Assembly: GCA_963762525.1 (NCBI GenBank)
Contig: CAVXKT010000011.1
Span: forward strand, 1,269,362-1,333,361
DNA: 64,000 bases
Source of the DNA: DATFDN01 sp963762525
GTDB lineage: Bacteria; Pseudomonadota; Alphaproteobacteria; Acetobacterales; Acetobacteraceae
Direction: 5' to 3'
This document shows, in pieces, positions 1 to 10,800 of the stretch (its first letter is position 1; each line of letters opens with the position of its first letter). A program made the position numbers and the translations under genes. The notes under the pieces were generated by a model that made no database searches, was not told where the DNA came from, and saw only the letters and a list, made by a program, of their open reading frames with translations.

Positions 1-2397
1 CACGAAACGCCTTCAGCGTCGCCATCTGCGGCGCCGCCCGGCGCGGTGACCGAGGGCCGCTGCATGTTCAGCGCCGCCGCCATGGCCGAGGTCGGCGGCA
101 AGTCCTGCGGGTCGAGCACGATGCTCGGCACCGACGGCCAGTCGGCGACGGCGATCCGGTTGCGCACCCCCATCTGGATAGCCGCGCACGTTGGGGATGG
201 TGATGGCGTGCTGCGCCTTGCCGGGCACGGCATAGATGCGCCGCTGCGGCGGCTTCGGCTTCGGGCTGGCGTTCGTCGCCTTGAACGGGACCACCTCGAA
301 GGGCACGCCGAAGACCTTGGCGACTTCTTCGTCGAACTTGCCGTCGTCGCCGATCTGGTAGAACCGCCGCCGCAGCGCGCGGCCGACCACCTGCTCGCAT
401 AGAAGCTGGCTCTGGAACGGCCGCAGGCCGATCGACATGGGTGACCGTGTTGCAGTCCCAGCCCTCGGTCAGCATCCCGACCGAGACGATGCAGCGCATG
501 TCGCGGCCGGGCGGATGCAGCGGCCGCCCGAGCTTCTTCGGCCAGCTCCTCGAAGCCTTCCGGATAGACGGGCCGTCCCTGCTTGTCCTGCGGCCACGCC
601 ACGCTGCCGACCGTATCGAGGGTGAGCCGCATCCAGCGGTTCTCGTCGGTTTTGGCGTTGCCGGTGTCGGTCTCCGCCACGACGCCGGTATCGACGCGGA
701 TGGTGACGATCCGTCCGTCCGTGTTGGCCAGGTCCGGCACGTTCAGCGGCGCGACGCCGGCCGGGCGCTTGCCCTCGCCGATCCACTCGAAGAGCGCCTT
801 GGCGATGCGCTTGTTCTTCGCCACCAGGATGAACACCGGCGGGCGCGGATCGTCCTCCCCCGCCCATCGCCGCAGCTCCTGCGCCCACATGCCGCCCAGG
901 ATCGCGATCGGCGTGTGCGCCTATTTCAGGATCGCCTCGGGCTTCGGGCTGCCGCGCGTGGCGCCGCGCTCCGCGCGCCGTCAGTCGCGGCTTGATCCAC
1001 TCCCAGATGTTGAAATAGGCCGGCATCGGCCGCCCGGTGTCGTCGCGCCGCCACGAGCTGCGGCACCTTCACCAGCCCGGACTCGATGGCGTCGGTCAGG
1101 CCGAAATCGCTGACCACCCAGGGAAACACCGTGTTGGTCGCGTCGCCCATGCGGCCGAGGTAGTAGGGCGTCGCCGAGAGGTCGACGCAGAGGTTGATGC
1201 CGCGCAGCTTGTGGATGCGGTCGAGCCCCTCGACCCAGACCGTCGCCTCCTTGCGGTCCGCCTCCTCCTCCTCGCTCGTCCTCGTCCTCGAGGTCGATCT
1301 CGTCCTGCTCGTCCTCGGCGCCTCGGGCGGGATGCGATAGGCGTGGTGCGCCTCGTCGTTGATGACGAGGATGTTCTGCTTGCCGCCCGCGCGGCCGAGG
1401 ACGCGGTCGACCAGCGCGGTGTCGCTCTCGACGTAGCGGGTCGCGCGCACCAGGGCGCTCGCGACGGCGCCCGTCGCCGTCCGTCTCCTCCCGGATCACC
1501 TCGATCTGCGCCGGCGGCGACCGCGGCGGCGTAGGCTTCCGGCGTGAAGTAGCGGTTGCCGCGCGCGGTGGTGCGCTTGCCGGCCGATGATGATCCGCTC
1601 CGTCGTGGTCCTCGGCACGCCGCGCTTGACCACGCGCGCTGCCGCCGCCGGGCGTCTGCGGCTCGAACACGTGCCAGTTCGTGATGATCACGCGGCCCGC
1701 GCGAGGTCCGGCATCATCGCCTCGGGCACCAGGTCGCGCGTGCGATAGAGGCTCGCCTCGCCGCGTCGCCGGATCGAGCTCGCCCAGGCGCGAGCGGATG
1801 GTCACGTTCGGGCAGACGATCAGCACGGTGTCGGAGAACCGCGCGTCGCCGCGATCGGCGACCTTGTTCAGGATGCACCACGCCGCGAGCATCGCCGGCG
1901 ACCGTGCTCTTGCCGGTGCCGGTCGCCATCTTGCGCGCAGCGGCGCCGGAAGCCGGCGTAGCCCTCCGCGATCCGCTCCTCGCTCGGCTCGTCGCGCGGC
2001 ACCTCGATACCTGCAGGAAATCGGCCCGCGCCTCGGTCAGGAAGATGACCGTCTCGACCGCCTCGCGCTGCGCGAAGAACAGGCGCGGCTGCCGGCCCTC
2101 GCGCTCCCACCAGTCGAACAGCTCCGGCGTGGTGCGGGTGACGCCGGGCCGCCCGGCCTCCTGCCACTCGCGCACGCGGTCGCGGATCAGGTTGACCAGC
2201 GGCATCTCCCGCCAGACGCCCCGGCTGCCGCCGCCGTCCTGCACGCCGCGCTCGCGGGTCGCGGTAGTAGTAGCCGGCCGGGCGCCGGCCCGGGCGATCC
2301 TCGCGGCGGCACGCCCTCCTCCAGGTGCCAGTGCCGGCGCCGGCTCGTCGAACGGGCCGTTCAGGATCGGGGTCGGGAACCTCGAAGCCGCTCAGTC
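1..2397 (-). pseudogene. Type III-like restriction endonuclease/helicase subunit (Res), multiply frameshifted and cut by the window edge
   Basis: The fragments reassemble into the ATP-dependent helicase/nuclease subunit of a restriction-modification system, resembling the BPTD_3080-type Res proteins that partner an adenine methyltransferase. Reading the minus strand from 2397 downward there is an N-terminal ILNGPFDEP segment (about 2345-2371), a Walker A-like MATGTGKS (about 1910-1930), a DEAH-type box INDEAHHAYR (1341-1370), a SVGMLTEGWD segment (about 470-495) and the helicase motif VI string QVVGRALRR (about 365-395). These lie in several different frames, so many single-base indels must be assumed. 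The reading runs off the left edge, so the C-terminal nuclease region is not seen. The start codon cannot be fixed; it lies at the methyltransferase stop. Sequencing error is more likely than decay because the motifs themselves are undamaged. Confidence 0.72.
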
Positions 2398-5279
2398 GTC
2401 GTGCTGTCGGCTCGGCGCCCCGAGTCCGCGCAGACGCTTGCGACGCAGCAACTCGTTGCCGCGTTCGTCCAGCACCTTGACCGCGATCTCGGTGCCGGCA
2501 TCGGCGGCGAACGGCGCCGAAGTGTCGCCGCGCAGATGCTCCCACACGCTGTCCTCATGCGTCGACTTCAGCGCCCTTCGCAAGTTGTCCCAGGCGGCGG
2601 TGCGCGGGAAGAACACCTGGTCGGCGTTGAAGGCCATGCCGTTCCAGTCGGTGTCGAGCATCCACATCGGCACGTCGTCGCCGTTCATGTGGTGCGGCTG
2701 CATGGTCGCCGGGTCGAAGGTGTCGAGGCCGAGCAGGCGCACCTGCCAGCGCGGCGTGCCGTCGTCCGCCGGCTTCGGGCAGGCGGCGGACCGCGATCTC
2801 CGGGCTGCCGGAGATGGCGAAGATCTGGCTGCTGCGCTGGGTCTTCAGCAGGTCGCCCATCAGCACGTCGATGCGTCATCGTGACGCGGCTCGCGGGCAG
2901 GCCGAGCGCGTCCTCGCCGGCATCGATCTCGCGCCTGCGCCTCGGCGGTGAAGCCGAAGCCGATGACATAGAGATGGGCGTAGCCCTTCACGTTGGCCTC
3001 CTTCGCCGCGTCCAGCACGGCGCTTGCGCGGTGACGCGCCATCCGCCGGGCCGAACAGGATGGCGACGGGCCGGGCGCTGGACGGCAGCGCGCCGGTGTT
3101 GCGCCTCGTGCGCCGCCGCGACGCGGTCGCCGAGCGGCACGCGCGCCGCCGGCGGCATCGTGATCGACCACCGCCTCGGCGGACAGGGTCAGCGTGCGCG
3201 CCGGGCGGCGGATGGATTTGAGGGTGATCTTGCCGCCGCCCGGCAGGGCGAGGGCGGGCGAGCGGCGCAGCACCTCGATCATGCGCGCGACGTGGTCGCC
3301 CGGCGTCGTCGGTGGTCGGCCGGTGTGTCCGCCTCGTCGAGCGGAACCGGCGTCGGCAGCATCGCCTCCACGACGAAGGGGCCGGTGACGCGGGTGATGC
3401 CCTCATCCATTCGGGGCGATCGACCAGCACTTCCTCGGCCGGCGGTTCGTTGTTGGCGATGGATTTCAGCGTGACGTGCGGCACGATGCCGCCGACTTCC
3501 TCGCCCTTGCGGTTCTGCCGTCGCGCATAGACGAAACCGCCGCCGGGCCGGCTGCTTCATCTTAGTCGATACCACGGGAAGGTCGCCGTAAGCAGGCGTT
3601 GGCGGGCGAGCGCGAGCGGGACGCGGGAGGTATCAATGGTGATCCAGCGGCGGCCCCATTGCTCGGCGACATAGGCGGTGGTGCCGGACCCGCAGGTGGG
3701 GTCAAGCACGAGGTCGCCGGGGTCGGTGGTCATCAGGATGCAGCGTTCGATGACTTTCTCCGCCGTTTGAACGACGTAAAGCTTATCTTCGCCCCAACCC
3801 CGAGCGCCGGTATCGTCCCAAAGGCGGCAATAGGAGAAACTGGAAAATCCGAAAGTATCTAACGTAACGCAGAGTTTCGCCTTGGAGAATAATCCGTTCG
3901 CCCTTTACGAGGCATTTCATTCCTTCGATGCCTGTCTTCCAGTACCCTCGCTTAGGCCGATATGCCTGTCCGCCATACTCCACAGGAAAGTCGCCAGGAG
4001 GCCGGTTGCTGGTCAGATTGTCGGGGATGAAAAACTTCGACCCGTTCGGTAAGAGGTCCGTATTGTCACTCTCAGCCTTCGTAAGTCTACGTCGCGTTCT
4101 GTCAGATAGTTCAACCCAGGTATCTCCAGAGCCAGTCGAGCCTCGCGCCTTCAAGGTGTAGAGTTGTCGATACCTGATTAGCTCAACGCTCTTCCCGTAC
4201 CATAGCAGATAATCAGCGACCCCCGCGAGTAACTCGCTCGATTGGCCCGCCGTCTTTTTGAAAGGAACGAGCGCAACAAAATTCTCAAACCCAAAGACTT
4301 GATCCAAGACCTCCCGCACGTGATGAAGATTTTCATCGCTAATCTGCACGAAGATGGACCCGCTCGGTGTCAGCAAATCCTTCGCCACCAAGAGCCGATC
4401 CCGCAAATACGTCAGATACGAGTGCAGCCCCAACTGCCACGTATCGCGATACGCCTGCACCATCTCCGGCTCGCGCGTCATGTCCGAATCGTCGTTGTGC
4501 TTCACGTCGCGCTTGCGCACGAACGGCTGGAAGTTGCTGCCGAACTTCACCCCGTACGGCGGGTCCATGTAGATGCACTGCACCTGCCCGCCCAAACCCT
4601 CGTATTTCGCCAGGCTGTTCATCACCACCAGGCTGTCGCCCAGGATCATCCGGTTCACCCAGCCGCTGCGATGGGCATAGGCGTTGACCTGCGCGCTGAG
4701 CGGCATTCGCGGATCGGCGAACAGCTCGGCCTGCGCATCCGCATCGGCGCGCTTGCGATGGTGCTCCAGCGTCTTGATGATCGCCTCCGTGGACAGACGC
4801 TCATGCACGAACAGCGGCAAGGTCGGAACGTCGAAGGACAGCCGCTCGGCCTTCCCCGTCCAATTCAGGAACGGCGCCTGCATCCGCTTCAGCGCCGCCA
4901 GCGCGTCCTGCAAGCCCGTGATGCGCAGCAGCACCGATCCGTCCGCGCCGCGCAATTCGCGTGGTTGCGCAAATGTCTGGTCGGGCAGCGGCGCCGCGTC
5001 CTCGATCGCGGCGAGCAGCCAGGCGGCGGTGTCGCGCGCCGGCGAAGTATCCCAGTCGAGCGCGGGCGAGAGGCTGCTGTCGTAGCGGTAGGTTGCGGTT
5101 TCGCGTTTCGCCTTGAACCGCGGCGCGGCACCCGCATCGGGACGGACGGCGGTCTCGTGCTTATGGCGATAGTCCTTGGTCGGGGCTGCCCGCTTGGCGG
5201 CGGGGTCGCGAGCGACGGGGCGCAGAGAACGGGGCATGCTTGGTGGGGGAGTCCCCGGATGGAATACAGGCGCGTTCAT
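2392..5279 (-). pseudogene. Type III-like site-specific DNA (adenine) methyltransferase (Mod), frameshifted
   Basis: This is the DNA methyltransferase partner of the downstream Res subunit, expected to methylate adenine in the recognition site. The first ~500 codons (5279 to about 3800) are open and carry the catalytic DPPYG motif near residue 238. The AdoMet-binding motif DPTCGSGTTA follows at about 3690-3715 after a frameshift, so the order (catalytic motif first) is that of beta-class enzymes. Further on, PHVTLKSIANNEPP (about 3440-3485) and VKVLDERGNELL (about 2440-2475) match the C-terminal half of this family. The total span of about 960 codons fits the usual 900-1000. At least four frameshifts are needed between 3800 and 2600. 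The start at 5279 is the first ATG; an internal ATG near 5237 is also possible because the first residues are not conserved. Confidence 0.78.
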
Positions 5280-5418
5280 AGCATGCGCACGTCAGAGTTG
5301 TGAGTGGTCTCTTGCACGCGACCCTCACCCGGCCGGGCTGCGCCGGCCCTCACGCCGCCGCCCTCACGCGCGTCGCTTCGCTCCGCGAACTCTCCGCAGA
5401 GCGGGAGGACCCTCGCCC

Positions 5419-5569
5419 GGATTGCCGCAAGCGGCAATCCGACCTCTCCCGCGAGCGGGAGAGGTGGAGTTTCGCGCCGCCACCGCTTCCATATTCAAGA
5501 AATACTGGCCGAGCATTTGGTCGGGAGTTGGTTTCGACCCCTCCCCCATCCCCTCCCGCAAGGGGAGGG
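5419..5569. repeat. Three perfect intergenic hairpins upstream of the R-M pair
   Basis: The 360 bp between the methyltransferase and the BrnA gene hold no convincing gene. They contain three perfect stem-loops: 9-bp arms at 5419-5440 (GGATTGCCG, loop CAAG), 10-bp arms at 5443-5464 (CCTCTCCCGC, loop GA) and 8-bp arms at 5550-5569 (CCCCTCCC, loop GCAA). They look like dispersed intergenic palindromes of the kind common in GC-rich proteobacteria. No U-tract follows any of them, so I do not call them terminators. Confidence 0.6.
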
Positions 5570-5640
5570 GGGTTCTTCCTCGCCCCGGTGTGCGTTCCGG
5601 CGGCTTGCGGCGACGGCGGAAGGCGCTGCGCTTTTCCGCC

Positions 5641-5932
5641 CTATTTGTGGGCGCGCATGTAGTCGCGCAGCACCGCATTGATGCGCGCCTCGGGGTCGGG
5701 AGGGTGCGGAACCAAGCGAGGATGTCGGCATCCAAGAAAACCGGATGACCCGTCGTGATGGCGTCTTCTCCCAGCCCGCCGACAACGGCCCGTCGTCCTC
5801 GTCGGCGAGGCGTTCGACTTCGTCCTGCGGCATGGCGTGCACGCGCGCCCAGTCGGTGCGGCTTTCGCCGCGATCAATCATCGCCTGGACTTCCTCGGCC
5901 GACATGCGAACGATACGCCCGCGTTTCGCCAT
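5641..5932 (-). pseudogene. brnA: BrnA-like antitoxin, frameshifted
   Basis: Type II antitoxin that neutralises the BrnT ribonuclease and normally represses its own operon. The N-terminus MAKRGRIVRMSAEEVQAM followed by TDWARVHAM, and the C-terminal ribbon-helix-helix-like string DADILAWFRT then ARINAVLRDYMRAHK, are the two halves typical of BrnA. They lie in three frames, with indels near 5700 and 5745. The ATG at 5932-5930 overlaps the reading frame of BrnT, as is usual for brnTA. Total length of about 97 codons fits the family. An intact copy would form a dimer on DNA and wrap two toxin molecules. Confidence 0.75.
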
Positions 5933-6192
5933 CTCTTGCTCTCCTGAACGAGATGAGACGGACTGCCTCGCCTCATTTGGTCCAGATCAGCGTTACCACC
6001 GTGCTCCCGAGCGCACCCACCGCCAGAAACCGGTGCTCGCGCCCTCCGGTCGAGGGGTACCCGTGAGACAAGGGCGCCCGTCGAGCAGGCCTCGCCCTCG
6101 ATGGTCTGCGTCGATGAAATCCAGCCCGTGTTTGGCGAGGTTCGCCCGGCGCTTGGCCTCATCCCATTCGAAACCGAGCCGGATGTGTCCAT
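5874..6192 (-). pseudogene. brnT: BrnT-like ribonuclease toxin, degraded
   Basis: Type II toxin of the BrnT (COG2929) fold, a small RNA-cleaving protein. The signature FEWDEAKRRANLAKHGLDF lies just after an ATG at 6192-6190 but in a different frame from it. Downstream VGALGSTVVTLIW and VRLISFRRARDGE are the expected second half, again after frame changes. Between these halves the restored frame hits a TGA at 5973-5975 where the family has Arg or Lys, so even with the indels corrected a nonsense codon remains. That makes real inactivation plausible. The gene precedes and overlaps brnA in the usual toxin-first order. Confidence 0.7.
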
Positions 6193-6332
6193 TGGGCCGG
6201 GCGCAGTCAAGTCGGATCGCGAGTGGACCGATAGGACATCCGCTCATGGCGGGGGGAAGCCGGTGAAGGAAGGCGTGGATGCCCGCCTTCGCGGGCATGA
6301 CGGTCGCGGCAGCGCCCTTCGGGTGGTGGCGC

Positions 6333-6767
6333 CTAATGCCACTCCGACAGCTCGACCACCACGCCCTCGGGTCCTTCCAGGAACACCAGCTTGCGCGCGT
6401 GGAAATCGAGAATTTCGCTCCGCGTCGCGAAGCCGGCTTCGCGGATGCGGGCGATCTCGGCGGCGATGTCGTCCACCGCGAAGCAGACGTGGTTGAGGCC
6501 GATCTTGTGGAGGTCGCCGATATGCGGGTCGGCGATGGCGTCGGGATGGCGGTAGTGCAGGAGCTGGATTTCCGTCCGCGGCGTGGCGTTCTCCAGCACC
6601 AGGGTCACGTGGTCGGCCTCGATGCCGGGCACCCCCATATAGGCGGCGAAGGGTTCGCCGGCGATCACCGTGGCGACGGCTTCGCGGAAGCCGAGAACGG
6701 CGAAGAAGCGGCGGGCGCGGTCGAGATCGCGGACGGCGATGGTGAGGTGATCGAACCGGCGGACCAT
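6333..6767 (-). CDS. VOC-family (glyoxalase/dioxygenase superfamily) protein
   Basis: A 144-residue intact protein made of two beta-alpha-beta-beta-beta modules of the vicinal-oxygen-chelate fold. FDHLTIAVRDLDRARRFF opens the first module, HVTLVLEN supplies its later strand, LNHVCFAVDDI opens the second and VFLEGPEGVVVELSEW closes it. Likely metal ligands are His-7, a Glu in the region of TEIQL, His in LNHVCF and the final Glu of VVVELSE, the arrangement of glyoxalase I-like and methylmalonyl-CoA-epimerase-like enzymes. The substrate cannot be read from sequence. It stands alone on the minus strand between the TA pair and a repeat-rich stretch, so the neighbours give no functional hint. Confidence 0.85.
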   Translation of the reverse strand: MVRRFDHLTIAVRDLDRARRFFAVLGFREAVATVIAGEPFAAYMGVPGIEADHVTLVLENATPRTEIQLLHYRHPDAIADPHIGDLHKIGLNHVCFAVDDIAAEIARIREAGFATRSEILDFHARKLVFLEGPEGVVVELSEWH

Positions 6768-6830
6768 GCGGCACTGTCGGGCCGGCGGCAGGGGCGGTCA
6801 AGCCGTGGGGCACCCCGACCTCGCCACCGT

Positions 6831-6931
6831 CCGTCATCGCGAGCCGAAGGCGAAGCGATCCAGGCACACGGCCGGGTCCACGCGAGCGAGCCTGGATCGC
6901 CACGCCGCCAAGGGGCGGCTCGCGATGACGG
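6831..6931. repeat. Dispersed nested palindrome, copy A
   Basis: A 101-bp element with perfect 15-bp terminal inverted repeats (CCGTCATCGCGAGCC at 6831-6845 and its complement at 6917-6931). Inside is an 11-bp pair, GCGATCCAGGC and GCCTGGATCGC. The same nested architecture recurs at 31881-31975 and 38702-38788 with T in place of C (TCATTGCG). It can fold into a long branched hairpin and resembles the intergenic repeats common in alphaproteobacteria. Confidence 0.85.
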
Positions 6932-6985
6932 GGGACGCTGCGCGGCTCGCGATGACGGGGACGCTGCGCGCCTCGCGATGACGGA
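6932..6985. repeat. Tandem partial copies of the palindrome's end
   Basis: The right end of copy A is followed by two further ~27-bp units, each a short ACGCTGCGCG spacer plus the terminal string (G/C)CTCGCGATGACGG. The last unit (6962-6985) is identical to 7302-7325 on the other side of the GIY-YIG gene. Confidence 0.85.
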
Positions 6986-6990
6986 CGGGG

Positions 6991-7299
6991 TTACAGAAGC
7001 TCCTCGTAGAGATCGCGCCAGGTCGGGTTGTCCTTCTCGATCAGCGCGAGTTTCCTGGTGCGCGAGCCGGCCTTGATCTGCTTCTCGCGCAGGATCGCCG
7101 CCGTCATGTCGGCGTGCGGTTCGATATAGACGAGGCGCTTGCAGGCATAGCGCGACGTGAACCCCGGCAGCGCGTTCGTGCGATGCTGCCACGCTCGCTG
7201 TACGAGGTTGGAAGTCACGCCCACATAGAGGGTGCCGTTCCGCCGACTAGCCATGATGTAAACCGCTGGCTTGCCGACCGCGTGCCATGGGGTCGCCAC
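6991..7299 (-). CDS. Small GIY-YIG nuclease-family protein
   Basis: A 102-residue stand-alone GIY-YIG domain protein (COG2827/UPF0213 type). The defining elements are visible: VYIM near residue 13 and LYVGVTSNL about ten residues later (the paired GIY/YIG strands), Arg in RAWQHR, and the late Glu in REKQIKAGSR that normally binds the metal. Whether it cuts DNA is unknown for this subfamily; members often occur in many copies per alphaproteobacterial genome. It starts at ATG 7299; an internal ATG at VYIMAS is too late because it would remove the first strand. The gene is bracketed by identical 24-bp repeats (6962-6985 and 7302-7325), suggesting it travels with or acts on that repeat. Confidence 0.85.
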   Translation of the reverse strand: MATPWHAVGKPAVYIMASRRNGTLYVGVTSNLVQRAWQHRTNALPGFTSRYACKRLVYIEPHADMTAAILREKQIKAGSRTRKLALIEKDNPTWRDLYEELL

Positions 7300-7301
7300 G
7301 G

Positions 7302-7325
7302 CGCTGCGCGCCTCGCGATGACGGA
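7302..7325. repeat. Flanking copy of the palindrome terminus
   Basis: A 24-bp string, identical to 6962-6985 and ending in CTCGCGATGACGG, lies just upstream of the GIY-YIG start codon and just downstream of the clpA stop. Together the two copies bracket the 309-bp nuclease gene. Confidence 0.85.
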
Positions 7326-7329
7326 GCCC

Positions 7330-9664
<2,335 letters not shown>

Positions 9665-9670
9665 GGCGCC

Positions 9671-9997
9671 TCATTCCTTCTCGATCGTGCACTGCAGAGG
9701 ATGCTGGTTCTGGCGGGCGAGGTCCATCACCTGGGTGACCTTGGTCTCGGCGACCTCGTAGGTATAGACCCCGCAGACGCCGACCCCGCGGCGGTGCACG
9801 TGCAGCATGATGCGGGTGGCCTCCTCCCGGTTCTTCTGAAAAAACCGCTCCAAAACATGCACGACGAACTCCATCGGAGTATAGTCGTCGTTCAGCATCA
9901 GAACTTTATACATGGCGGGCTTGCGCGTCTTCGGGCGTGCCTTCACCACCACGCTGGTGCTGGAGCCGTCGCCTCCGCGCTTGTCGTTGTCGCTCAT
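9671..9997 (-). CDS. clpS: ClpS, adaptor for ClpA
   Basis: N-end-rule adaptor that binds proteins with bulky hydrophobic N-terminal residues and hands them to ClpA. The core YKVLMLNDDYTPMEFVVHVL carries the conserved Asn-Asp pair that reads the substrate N-terminus. FFQKNREEATRIMLHVH and GVCGVYTYEVAETK complete the fold. I chose the ATG at 9997 (MSDNDK), giving 108 residues; an ATG six codons upstream at 10015 is possible. The disordered charged N-terminal extension is typical. It lies directly upstream of clpA. Confidence 0.95.
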   Translation of the reverse strand: MSDNDKRGGDGSSTSVVVKARPKTRKPAMYKVLMLNDDYTPMEFVVHVLERFFQKNREEATRIMLHVHRRGVGVCGVYTYEVAETKVTQVMDLARQNQHPLQCTIEKE

Positions 9998-10144
9998 GGT
10001 GGGATCCCGCGTCATCCGCGTCCGTCACGTCCGGTCATCGGGGCCAGCATATCGGAAGGCCGCGGTCGGATAAAAGGGCATTGCTGTCGGCGTGATTACC
10101 CCCGGCCCGGCGAGGAAAATCCACACCCGTCCGCGCCGGCAATG

Positions 10145-10173
10145 AAAAGCCCCGGGCGCCGCCGCCCGGGGCT
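10145..10173 (-). terminator. Rho-independent terminator of the phasin gene
   Basis: On the minus strand an 11-bp perfect GC-rich stem (AGCCCCGGGCG at 10148-10158 pairing with 10163-10173, loop of 4) is followed immediately by TTTT, about 30 bp after the phasin stop codon. This is the clearest intrinsic terminator in the window. Confidence 0.85.
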
Positions 10174-10202
10174 CGTGGTCAGGTCGCCAACCCCGAAAAG
10201 CT

Positions 10203-10562
10203 TCAGGCGGCGCTGCCGAACGTCTGCGCCGCCGCCCCGACGCGCGCCGTCATCGGCGCCCACGCCTGCTCCGCCAGGCGGACCGACGTTTCGGCGAAGC
10301 GGCCGGCCTCGATGATGGTCTTCTCGATGGCGGCGCGGGTCAGCGCGGCTTGCATCTCGAAGCCGTCATTCAGGGTCTTGGCGCCGGCGAGTGCCTTGAG
10401 GGCGGACACGGTTTCGGCGAATTGCGCCCGTCCGCTCGCGGCCAGCTGGTTGCCCAGATCCTGCAAACCGCTGGCCCAGATTTGGCCGGACTTGGCAACC
10501 GCCTCCAGATTGCCTTGCGAGAATGCGAAAAATTGCTCGGTCGTTTTCATGTCGGTGTCCAT
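10203..10562 (-). CDS. Phasin-family protein
   Basis: Small amphipathic helical protein expected to coat polyhydroxyalkanoate granules. The 119 residues are almost wholly alpha-helical, with Ala/Glu-rich heptads: EQFFAFSQGNLEAVAKSGQI, then LGNQLAASGRAQFAETVSALKALAGAKTL, then a C-terminal helix around EAGRFAETSVRLAEQAW. This order fits the phasin_2-type family. The ATG at 10562 (MDTDMK) or the one four codons later (10550) could be used; an AAGGA stands about 12 bp before the second. It is a single-gene unit with its own terminator and a PhaR-like site just upstream, which supports the granule role. Confidence 0.85.
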   Translation of the reverse strand: MDTDMKTTEQFFAFSQGNLEAVAKSGQIWASGLQDLGNQLAASGRAQFAETVSALKALAGAKTLNDGFEMQAALTRAAIEKTIIEAGRFAETSVRLAEQAWAPMTARVGAAAQTFGSAA

Positions 10563-10585
10563 TCCTTGCTTGCCGAAAGTCCATA

Positions 10586-10596
10586 CTGCACTGCAG
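10586..10596. promoter_or_regulatory. Putative PhaR-type operator of the phasin gene
   Basis: CTGCACTGCAG fits the CTGC-N3/4-GCAG sequence bound by the PHA-responsive repressor PhaR in Paracoccus denitrificans upstream of phaP. It lies about 24-34 bp upstream of the phasin start, where a repressor would block transcription. The match is short, so position and the phasin context carry much of the weight. Confidence 0.45.
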
Positions 10597-10800
10597 CATG
10601 AACGTTACCTGGGCTCGCGCGACCGCGGTTCAAGCGATTTTTGTGCGGCGCACAATTTGCTGCGGCTGACCATTCCGAAACCGCCCGGGAAGCTCAGCCC
10701 GCAACCCTCTCAACCGCTTGGTCATTCTCGGTCATTTCGTACTGGACAGCAAGGTTCTCCGTGCTCTAAACCGGCATTGCCAAGCGGGAGGGCGGCATTC

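Noticed and set aside
6932..6985. Short tandem repeats resembling a CRISPR array
   Set aside because: Only two units with ~10-bp gaps that are themselves repeated; no unique spacers and no cas genes.
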